64,000 bases of DNA from Parapristionchus giblindavisi (taxonomy: Eukaryota; Nematoda; Chromadorea; Rhabditida; Diplogasteridae): contig CALSFV010000001.1 of assembly GCA_943737045.1 (NCBI GenBank), positions 951,001 through 1,015,000 on the forward strand, written 5' to 3'. The stretch's first letter is position 1. Each line of letters opens with the position of its first letter. Below the pieces are notes generated by a model. It saw only the letters and a program-made list of their open reading frames with translations, had not been told where the DNA came from and did not search any database. Positions 14,434-26,400 of this stretch are shown here, one piece after another. Position numbers and translations under genes: made by a program.

Positions 14434-17400
14434 CTGCAAAGTAAATCGATAATCGATATTCATGACATTTGCATGATTTGTAAATTCATTATTTGTTCTT
14501 TCAATTTTGAGATTAAAATAGCATCATTAGGATGGTTTACTGAGTTTCTACACAGACCACAGTGGTGTGGTGGGCCTTTCATGCTCATTTTTTTCCAATT
14601 ATAACTAAAAGGGCGATTGAAATATTTGTCCATGTTTTTTTCCGATCTTTATAAAAAGTGGGTATGGATCTCGTATCTTTCAAATTCGTAAGCGAAGATC
14701 TTATGCTCTCAGGACTACCAGTGACGACGAAGCCGTGATGTGATGTGTATAGTGATGTGTAGAAATTCAGTTAATTTCAATATTGATTTTCTTGAAATTC
14801 AGGACGATTAGGAAATTTTGGAAAGCAGCTTCGTAATCCGCATCGAATACCGATTCTAGTGATGCGATTGCCATCTCATAAGGCCAGCACGAGTTGAGAC
14901 CCGTGCCTTGTGAGTGGAGCCCTAGTTAAAGGCGTACCCCAGGGTAATTTGCACCTCGCAATGCTGTGAAAACGCGCTGACAGACGAAGCAAGTGACCAG
15001 ACTGTGTAGACAAATCAGCACAGGGAATTCAGTTAATCCACCGACCGAGACTTCATACCACCCACTCTCATTATCCACCTCCATTAGACACCATCGAGAT
15101 CCCTTAAAGGCACACCCAGAGCTCATTTGAAACTCCCCACTCTGGCTACACTCTCTCGCTTTCTTCGCATACGAGAGAACGTTGTCAGAGCGGAGCGTTA
15201 CAGATCAGCACGGGTGTGTCCTTTAAGGCCACACTTTCCTGGTAGTGAAATTAATCGATATTCGGTCAAAGTCAATCAAACACACACCATATGAGATTCT
15301 TAGATATCATATCTATACCATCATACACTAGGTCTTCTCGCTTTCGATACTCCACTAAAGGTCTTCTATTATGAGATAAAGGAAATACCGGGACTTTCTA
15401 TTGTATTAATCTATGACTTCCTCTAGGAAAATTCAATTCAATTTATTCATATCAAGTATGATACTAGATGAAGGGGAAAATGTGACTTAAAAACGTGAAT
15501 TGCCCCGAGCAAATTTAAAACTCTCAGCTCTGTTTAGATTTCGTTTGTTTCACCATTTCGAACTTTAAAGCTATCGAAAATTTGAGAAATTAATGCGCGA
15601 ATGAATAGGTTTCACAGAGTTGTCTAATATTTCGAGAGAAATAACATTTTATTTGATCATAAGCTATGACCCGAAAAAAACTCTTGTTCCCTTAAAGGAA
15701 TATCCGAGCGAATTCCACTGTCCGCTCTGGCAACGCTCTCTCGCAACACAAAGAAAGCGAGAGAGCATTGTCAGAGCGGAGTTTCAAAATAGCACGTGGT
15801 GCGCCTTTAAGGAATCCATTCTGCTAAGTGATTCAACAAAAAAAATCTCATTGTTCATTTTGCTGGACACAATAACTATGTGACTAACTATGAGGAATGG
15901 CTAAAGATGCCCATTGTTTAGAGATATATTAGAGATTCTGGAAAGGAGGATTATTGTCATTAGTAAATAATATAATATTACATATTGATATTAATATTAT
16001 TATCGTATTATGATGATTGTTACCAGAGGTTTGGTATCTTTAGTAATAAAAAGAATACCGAAACCGGCCGACGAAAAACTTAAATCACGAAGATCTCACA
16101 TCTCTGTATGTGTTATCATCGCCTATGGCTATTCAACGTAAAAACAGCACACAAAGTCCTGCGGGAGATTTACCAATTCACCCTTCCGGCGCCTTGGTGC
16201 TACAGAGGCGGTGTCAGGCGATGAGGGCTATTAGTGGTGTCAATTACTGAGCATTTTGTTTGCCGCCACGTTTTAGACGATTTTTTCGCGAGTCTATCGC
16301 TCGTTATTCCGGTTATCTCTATGCCTAATGAGGCTTCTTGCGCGAGGTTTCGCGCGTCTCCCGGGAGGTTTTCAGGTGTGGTAAGGGGGGTAAACAGAGA
16401 AAGAAGGTGGACATGATAATGACGTTTCAAATGTTAAGCGATTGCGATGAATACCGAGTAATGTTAAAGAGCGCGATGATCGTTCATATCCCAAGCTAAT
16501 TTGAAACGCTCCGATATAGCCAAACTCTCTCGCTTTCGTTGTCCGCTAGAGAGTGTGGCCAGCGAGGAGAATTTAAAATCAGGTTGGGGTGTCACTTTGA
16601 ACGGCGTGAACACGAGCAATAAATAAAAGGTACTCGGTCGCGTGAGTACAAGGGAATGGTTAGAGTTGAGTGACAAAAGGCAAATATGATTATATTGTCC
16701 GTATAAAATGTACTTGCATAATTGCATTGCTACTGCTGCTAAACAGAGGAAGAACTATTGATTAACTCCCCACTCTTTCCTCCTTTCCTTCCTCGCTCTC
16801 TCTGATCTACCTACTCTCTCACCGGAGCTCTCTCTCTCTAAACATAGAAATTCATTGTGGCAGTGGTTGGCAACTCTCGTACCAAATAAACAAGTGTATT
16901 TTATACGGTCAATAAAAATGTCATCTAAAGGCGCACCCGATCTATTTTGAAACTCGCCGCACTGGTAACTCGCTCTCTAGCGTTCTGTGTCTGCAAGTGA
17001 GTCTGGCCAGAGCGGAAAACTTCAAATCGGTACGGAATGACTGTTTAATCTGATTTTGCCATTCTCTGATTGCAGCAGCATTTGTAGGGATTGCTTATAT
17101 TTGTTATTTATAACGGATCATCGAGATAATCTTGAATGACTCAGTGATTGCTTGTATAGCGTTTTTTTTTGTTGCAGAAACAAGAGTAATCGACGTGCAA
17201 GCACTGTATATTCTCGTAAGCATAGTAAAGTTCTAAAACACGAAATCTTTAGTGTTGTATATTAGGGTTGGCTAATGACGAATCTGCTGATAAAGTTGCT
17301 GGAATGGAAAATTTTAAAAAATACTGTTGTGTATACACTATATATAGTGACGAGCAGAATACGCGGTAAGCTAGATAGCTTTATTAGACAGATAGCCAGA

Positions 17401-20400
17401 AGACCAGTATAGTGAGGAATAGGAGAAGGGGCCCCACTAGTCACCCGCTAGCAATCTGCTTCAAAATAATCAAGGAACTACGGTGTTCGAGAGAATCCTG
17501 TGCTCACCCGTTGGTTATCCTTGTTTCTTTACTCGAATAGAATCATCGCGTTAGAATGAGACACGTATAGTTACATAATTCTTCTCTTCATCTTTTTCCG
17601 TTTCTTGGAAAATGAAACAGAGAAAAAACGTTTGAAATGATGTTGATGATGACTTGAATTTTTATCTATTTCATATATATTATCATACGCTTATCTGTTA
17701 ATATTTTAGCAGATAATTATAATAGTAAATATTTATCGTTTCTTCCCACTTGAATACAAGCACACTATTTGTAATACGATCTATCGAGCTAAAGTCACTT
17801 TTACAGGAGGCTCCATTTTCGAAAAAAAATCACTATTTTCGAAAAAGCAATAATTGTACAGGGGCACCATCATGCAGATGCCCATGTTTCAGGATAACGT
17901 TAAAGTTTAAGGATAAAGTTCTGGAAAGCTTAATTCATTGATTATGATTGTTGGCCGTACAGAGCCATTCACTCAATCTTCGTATTATTGGTACCGATTC
18001 GCCGCGTACATCGAGGGGCACACCCCAAGCTATGTTGACTATCCGCTCTTCCCAAACTCTCTCTCTCTCGCTCAAATTAGCCTGGGGTTATGCCTTTAAA
18101 GGCACACCCCAAGCTAATTTTACTCTCCGCTCTGGCAATACTGTCTCATAGACAAAGAAAGCGAGAGCATGTGGCCAGAGCGAAGAGTTTCAAATTAGCC
18201 TGGGGTTATGCCTTTAAATTTAACTGAAGAAAAATTAAATTAACCTAATCGGTCCTGGCGAGTGCTCCGACGTTCTCAACTTCCTCACCGCTTCCTTGTC
18301 GTTCATTGTTCCGCACCAGATCTTAAAGATCAAAGATCAAAGATCAAAGATCAAAGTACAAATTCCAGAGATCAAAGATCAAACCTGGGCATAGTTCAGG
18401 AAGAACAGTTGATCATGGGTGAGGTTCACTCCCGGCAGTCGAGGCGGTTTCGTGTGCGTCTTCTCATACCGTTTATATGCCCTGCATTTATGCAAATTTT
18501 ATTGATTTTTAGAATTATTATTACATTTATTATTATTATTTAATTAATTGAAATTATTAAAATTATATTTTAAGATATATAACATTGTGTAACTCGTTTA
18601 GGAATAAGGTAATCGCGCGTTGCTCGGCAACTCTCTCATCAATCGCACATGGTTTTTGTTCATTTCTTGCTATGTCTAAACATGAGAGCAATGACGATAA
18701 TAATCACTGAATACGAACATTTCTTCTCATCAAAAGCTATTTATATGTAGAAAATAGCACGTTTGAGACTATGCGCAAGGGTGCGTAAGGGCCTCAGCAC
18801 GCACGGCACAGCGTTCTCATGACTTTCAAAGCAAGAACGACCGCTCAACATGCAAACTCTCTCGAATACAATGGTCTCTCCTTTGTCTTGCTTTGGAAGA
18901 AAAATGGCTTGGACCAGAATACTGTGACGGACTGATCATTTATTGGTAACGATCCTCTCGCCAATGGTTCTACGCGAGATAAAGCTCATAATTAAAACAA
19001 AAATAGAGCATAATATTATTGTTTTATAAGGATAGGGCGAAACGAGATAACAATATGCAATTTAATTCCATACTTGCTTGAGTGGTTTTAATTCGAATAG
19101 CAAACATTGTTCTACCAAACAAGAAACACGAAACGGGAAAGGGCCAGCAGCGCTATCTAATTACATGAAATTGATAGTAAAGACACACCCCTAGCAGATT
19201 TGAAACTCCGTTCTGACAATGCTCTCTCGTAGCCAAAGACAGCGAGATAGCATTGTCAGAGCGGAGAGTTTCAAATGAGCTCGGTTGTGTCTATAAGTTT
19301 AAGCTAAGCATGCTTTGACTATACTCTTCTACGTGGACACAAAGAGACTGACGAATTTCCATTCTCCAAAATAAATTCGTGTTGTAAGTGCCCCATGGCC
19401 AAACACACAGTACTCCACGGTACACAAGTCTCGGGAACTGTTATATTTAACACTTTTTGAGTTATTTATAACAAAAAGTGTTAAATGTCTTCACAGATCT
19501 TGTGTACGGATGACTACACTTTTTTTCTCAGTTTGGAGTAGTGGGGGGAAAACACGGAACAAAGAGACAATTGAAAGGATATTTAAAGGCATAGTTTGAA
19601 ACCGAATAATGTATAATCATCGCAAATTGATTCCCGCATGTGTAGAAACTTCGAAAAAAAAACTCTGCGCTCTGGTCACACTCTCTCGCTTTCTTTGTCG
19701 ACGAGAGAGTGTGGTCAGAGCGGAGAGTAGAATTAGCTCGGGTGTGCCTTTAACGCTCTTACTTGTAAGCCTGCTTCAATCCTCCATTGTCCGCGATATT
19801 CTCGCCCTTGGTCGACTTTCCGTTGATCGTCAGACCGATCTGCTTGAGTTGGTAGTTGCTGCAAAGATCAAAGATCAAAGGATCAAAGACTAATCTAACC
19901 TATATTGATCTTCGATACACTTGGCCTTCTCCTCGAATTTGGTAATCGTGATGTTGTCCCACCATTGGCGGATATTGCCCATGTTATCGTATAGACGACC
20001 TGGAATATCGATTGATTAGGCAAATTATTGATTTTAAGCAAATTTATTGATTAAATGGATTGATTTTATTTTGACTAATATTTATTAGGAATTGATTTTG
20101 CGTTGGACCAAACCCGTCTGGGGTCCGCTGAGGGGCGTGATTACCTCTATCGTCGAAGCCATGCGTGATCTCGTGTCCGATGACAACGCCGATTCCTCCG
20201 AAGTTCATCGACGACGGGAAGTGCTTGGAGTAGAATACGGGCTGGAGGATGCCGGCGGGGAAGACTGAAGATAGAGAGTTTGCACTACACCATAGCGTGG
20301 ATTGGAAGTATATTGCCAAAATTTTCAATTTTCAAAAAGCGCTTCTTTGCCTGCGATAGCAAGCAGGATTAATTTGCGATTCCACCGATCAACAATCAGT

Positions 20401-23400
20401 ACAAAATAAATAGTTTACTGAATGCAGCACAACTTTACCTATATTTCTCCTTTCTCAGTTTGTTCACATAACATTGAGGAACACTATCAAGTAAGCATCG
20501 AATATGTGTGATGTTACAAATCATCGCATAGCAGTCGAAAAAGGCCATTAATAGTCAAATTGCATTGAATCCATTTTATAATTAGAATAATTAAACTTTT
20601 ATAAATTGAAGCGCACAAACTATCCAGTAAATAGGTAAATAAAACTGCAATTGCCTGATATCGTTTCATTTGTCTACAAATGTAATCTAATTTCACGCAA
20701 TTCTAATTCGCGAGTCATTTTATGGGTCGTTGTACCCTCTTCTTCCTCAATATCTCCGTCAACGAGGCCACTTTGACGGTGTAATTAGCGAAATCAAGGT
20801 GGTGCGTGGTGTGCGTGCGCTCGTTACGACGTTTGCTACTCGGAATTGTCGGCTCATTACCGGACTACTAAAAATACATTTTTCCAAAAAAAAAACAACT
20901 TACTGATCTCATTCGTATTGGGGCTGTAGAAGGCGTTGACCAGTGCGGCACCCGCGACCCATCTGAAGTTTGTAGTTTGATCATTTATCTTTGATCTTTG
21001 AACTTTGCTCTCTGACCTTTCTCTGTCCACTTTCTGCACGATTCTATCCAACACGTCCTTCTGGTACATTTCGTAGAACTTGAACTTGGTACGGTAGTAG
21101 TCGCCCGGGTATACGGTAAAGGTGGCGTACTCGCTGCAAGATTGATCTTTGATCTTTGATCTATGATCTTTCACTGTTTGCTAATTAAGTTCTACAACTT
21201 TTTCGTGTAGTAAACAATCTCAAAACATCGAATAGTAATCATTAAAAATGCGTTTTTTTCTTATATCCCTCTTTAGTTGGAATGAAGAGCCGATAATTGG
21301 CGCAATCAAAGCGTAAAGTAACATTGCCTTTCTTTGGCTAGGGAATGTAACTTCATCTTGAAACCTAATCAGGAAGGGAGGGAAACATTATTATTATTAT
21401 TATGACAATTATTTAAATGATTAAAATATTATTTCAATTACGATTACAGTTAATGACTGTTCATCAAGATTTGCTAACAATAAGCAGTGTTTTCCCTGGC
21501 AATGTCTGTGGTGCTATTTATTTATTTTTAATTTATTTATTTTATTATTTAGAATAATAAAAAATTGCGTACTCATCGACGGCGGAAGAGTCGTTGAGGT
21601 AGTCGGGATAGCCGATCTTCTGCTTCATCGTGCGAACCTGTAGCAGCTCTTATATTTTAATAGCTAGTTTAAAACTCTCCGCTCTGGTCATGCCCACACT
21701 CCGCTCTCGTTGTCTGCGAGAGAGCGTTGCCAGAGCGGAGTGCAAAATTTGCTCGAAATTTGCCTTTAGCAACAATGAGTTTTTAAAAAATATTTTAATA
21801 TATCACCACAACATATTATACCATACCACGCACTTGTTCCCCTCATCGTCAGCTTCCCATATCCATAACCATTACTAATTGTAGGGGAAGCACCTTTTCT
21901 TTACATTTAACGTCTGTTAAAATCGTTTTTTTAAAATTTTTTTATTTTTTTTTATTTTTTTTTCATTTTATACCGAATCGTACTGCCACAATCCTGGACT
22001 ATTTGATTTTTTTCTGCTTTTTAAAATTAAACGGACTCTGATTTTTCAAAAAAAAATATCCCACCTTCTCCTTAGCGAAAGCCTTCGTCTCCGACGTGAG
22101 CCAATCCTCGCTCTCCAAGAGATCAGTGAAAGCCTCCATAATGAGCGAGATCATTTCTTCTACCTGGAGAGATCAAAGATCAAGGTCTCAAGATCAAAGT
22201 TCAAAGTTCAATGATCGAAGACCAAGGACCAGAGAACAAATAGCTCATTCTAAAGATCAACAACAATATCCACACAAATGCAAATGTTCAAAATTCAGAG
22301 AAATATCGAAGATTAAAAACAACGTTATCCATATTTAAAGGGATCATAACCCCACTCAGTGTTCTCTTCGACGCGCAATGTTATCTCGTTGTTAGAGAAC
22401 AGAGAAATAATGCGTGCAATGAAGAGGCCATTGAGTGAGGTTACGCTCCCTTTAAAATATCAGCAAGCAGTTCAATATGTATCCTTTAAAGTTTATCATA
22501 ATACCAGTTCGAAGACCAAAGTTCAAAGACCAAAGTTCAAAGATCAAAGTTCAAAGATCAAAGACCTGCGCTTTAGCTTCGTGGTCAAAGTGATTCTTCA
22601 CGTAGATAGACGAAGTGGCCATGGGCATTAGTGAATTGATTCGCGTCACACATCCGTGCCACCGAACCTTTTGCACATTGAGAACTGCAAAAAAAAATTA
22701 AGGAAAAAATGTATTAAAAACTACAAATAAACAAAACAATCGCTAGAATATACTCGGTATATTTAGCTAAGTGATTGTTACCCTTCTTCAGTTCCTCCAC
22801 TGGTATTGATCACCATTGATTGCTCGAGAAAAATGAGATACCAGGACTAGTTATACTTTGATATTTTCATGGAGAATTTTCTGTGTACTTGAAAATTATT
22901 TTTAAAAATCTCGAAATCTCCGAGCTAATTTCACTCTCCGCTCTGGCAACGCTCTCTCGTAAGCAATGAAAGCGAGAGAGCATTGCCAGAGCAGAGAGTG
23001 TGCACATGCGCCTTTAACAGTAATATCTATCTGTTCATAATGCTTTTTTTTCTATTCAATTTCAACAAATGGAGTGAACCGATGTTGACGAAATGAGGAA
23101 GGACTATCTAGGATAGGCGAAACATAGATATGCCAACTTTATCAGCGTGGAAACAACCCTTCATTTCGAAGTTGACGAGAATGACTTGGATACAAGTTGG
23201 TTTCTAAAACCAGGGGGTAACTGGTTTTGCAGGTTTATCTCGAAATTTTTTGATAATGATAATATTGACCGTATAAAATACACTTGTTTATTTGGTAGGA
23301 GAGTTGCCAACCACTGCCACAATGAATTTCTATGTTTAGAGAGAGAGCTCCGGTGAGAGAGTAGGTAGATCAGAGAGAGGTTGGAAGGAAAGGAGGAAAG

Positions 23401-26400
23401 AGTGGGGAGTTAATCGATAGTTCTTCCTCTGTTTAGCAGCAGTAGCAATGCAATTATGCAAGTACATTTTATACGGACAATAATGATAATACTTGTCAGG
23501 CGTCATGGTTAACGTTGCTGATTAGCAATGAAAAAAACGTACGATTGAGACTCTTGTAGAACTTGAAGATGGTCAATGAGAAAGGATCGGGAAGATCCCT
23601 CAGCATGGTCTTGAAGAACCAACACCATGAGAGGTAGTTCACGATGTTCCTAAATTACTTATTTATTTAAATATTTAATTTTAATTGTTAATTTAAAATA
23701 TTCGGCAAAATACCTGGAATACTCAAATTCAAATATTAACAGGCAAATCAAAAAAATCATGGAGTACGGCATACATCCGGTATATTTCAATTTCGGCTAC
23801 AGTATACCTCTGATCAAAGGATGGCAGTAGAACGTCCAATCGTTTCAGGAATTCGACGCCGTAGATGACCACTTCGGTGTTGTCGTCGAATGTGATGTTC
23901 TTGCGATTCTGAAAGGTGTATCAAATCTTTTTTTAAATTTAAATATATGTTTTTTTTATTTTAAAAACTTTATCAGATGCAGCTTCAGTTCTTATTTGAA
24001 TTAGCCTAAAATCCACAAAAAAATGATCAAATTCTAAACGTTCCCCTTAGTCTCTCTGATGAGCAGAGAAATTTATTACAGTACTATTCAGTACGAAGAT
24101 AGGCATGATGTCTCATTGTCTCACAGAATTAAAAATTCAGTGATTTTCGGTATTCAAAAAATCAGGGATTTCAGGGATTTTAAAAATTCAGTGATTTCAA
24201 AAAGTCTACCTTATCCTGTATATCATCAAACACATGATTGAAGAACATCTTCCAATTGAAATAGGGAAGCTGCCGGGACATCTCTCCCAGAGTCATCTTC
24301 GTGTACAGTTCGGCGATGTCGTGACGCTGCTCTTCGGCCATGGTTATCTATTCATTAATTTATTTAATAAATTAAAATAATAAAATAAATTAATTTTGAT
24401 CAAGTCAGGAATAATATCCAAATAAGGAATCAAATCGACATTGCGAAATTCATTTATGAAATTTTGCACTGGTCTTCATTATTATGAGCTGCCAAGATCA
24501 TAATGATCATGTTAATATGTTAAGATGCAAATAGATCGATAAATATATTTTAGATCTACTAATCAATCGATAAACGTCAGCGATATTAATCGCTGATGTT
24601 TAAAATTAGAATATGTTATAATTTGCATGCATATTAGATTTAATATTGTAAGATGTATATTTTAATATTTTAATAATCGTTATTGATCCTTAATGAAACA
24701 TGTTTCTCTTTCTAGAAACTATAATGTAGTCTTCCCCTATCATACTAGAAATCCCAGATGAAAGCCAAAGTTTATCTTTCTCTGTGCTATCCTCATTACA
24801 TTGCATCTCATCCATCTCTCTGATAATCACCACTTATACTTTTTCCGGGTCCCCTCGCTCTTATCTTAACGAATAGAATCAACGAATAGCCCTTTTTATC
24901 ACTGTTTCGAGCGCAGTTGTTACCCCCACACCCTCTTATCTCGCCACTCTCATAGGCGCATCGCTCAACTGGGAGCAACATGACTGCTTGGCGCAATGGT
25001 AGCGCGTTCGACTCCAGATCGAAAGGTTGGGCGTTCGATCCGCTCAGTGGTCAGAATCTTTTGCCGAATTTTCCGCACACACTCACATTGGCGAGGGCCG
25101 TCTCGAATGTGATGATTTCCTCGGCGTCCCGAGTCGCGATGTCGGGACGGGCCTTGAGTAGGACTAGGACGTCCCTGAATACAATATTGATGTAACAGAA
25201 ATAATAATTAATGTAAAAAATCATCTACGTTCCACAGTATTCTGGTCCAAGCCATTTTTCTTCGAAAGCAAGACAAAGGAGAGACCATTGTATTCGAGAG
25301 AGTTTGTATGTTGAGCGGTCGTTCTTGCTTTGAAAGTCATGAGAACGCTGTGGTTCCAATAGAAGTCACACCACGAGCTAATTTGAATCCCTCCGCTCTG
25401 GCCAGACCCTCTCGCTTTCATTGTTGTGAGAGAATATTGTCAATGCGTAGAGTTAAATTTGCTCGGGGTGTGCTTTTAAGTAATACCATATTTTGTTATT
25501 GTTATATGTCATAATAACTAAAAGTACAAAGTACTTCAATACAAAATTGTTCTATATTAGAAAGATTGCTTACCTAATTAGGGTCTTGTAGGCCAATCTT
25601 TCCTCGGTGTCCGCGGCAATGTAGAAATCGCGGGCGAACAGATTCAGCGCGGGTTGATCGATCTACAAATCGACCCATTAATCGATAAACATATTATTGA
25701 TCTACTAATCAATCAATAAATATATATGATAATCTAGTAATCAATCGATAAACGTCCTCACACTAATCGATATTACTACTGATATGCATTACTGATCACT
25801 CCGAAAATCGATAATCCTACCAGGAGAACGTGGCGTTCCGAGTTCTTGTCATCCGGCTGCACGGTTGCCTTGAATAAGCTGTCCACGCGGAATTTCGCGA
25901 CCTACGGAACGTTTTAATGTCGGCTTTCTTCTCGGTGCCCAAAATTACCGTACCATAACCGCGTAGAGTTTCTCTATCCGCATCGTGGGATCATTGGCGC
26001 CGAGCGACGGCCAACCACCGAAGGATTTCACCACCTATAATCTCTGATCTTTGATCTTTGATCTCTGTGCATTGATCTTTGATCTTTGTTATGTGATGTG
26101 ACTTACATCATCGAAAACCGATCTCCATTGGTCCATGATTTCTGCTGAAAATAAGAAATTGGCCTTTTTAGATATTTTTGGAATGGCTGTCCTCGTTGCT
26201 TTGTTTTCTCTGCGTTTCTCAACAAGTGATCATTAGTCATTTGGACGTTACACACTAATATATTTGTGGAACCCTGAGGCTAAAAGACTCGTGTTGTTGT
26301 TTCAGGCTATGACGTCACTGATCACTCGTTATCTTTTGAGAGTGAGCAAGATTAGAGATAAAGATGAAGCGGGAGAGACGGAGATATGTAGAGATAGAGA

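Larger units (their letters stand above)
14434..18244. other. peptidase intron 22, packed with palindromes
   Basis: Holds at least six PalA copies or fragments, one PalF element (16697-16910) and a dispersed repeat (14785-14918). No second gene or protein-like frame is seen in it. Confidence 0.7.

Noticed and set aside
24980..25195. 71-residue ORF over the tRNA-Trp
   Set aside because: Overlaps the tRNA and the antisense of a peptidase exon; no independent evidence.
25141..25195. Coding signal on + strand
   Set aside because: Mirror of peptidase exon 9, which carries the conserved sequence and correct splice phases on the minus strand.
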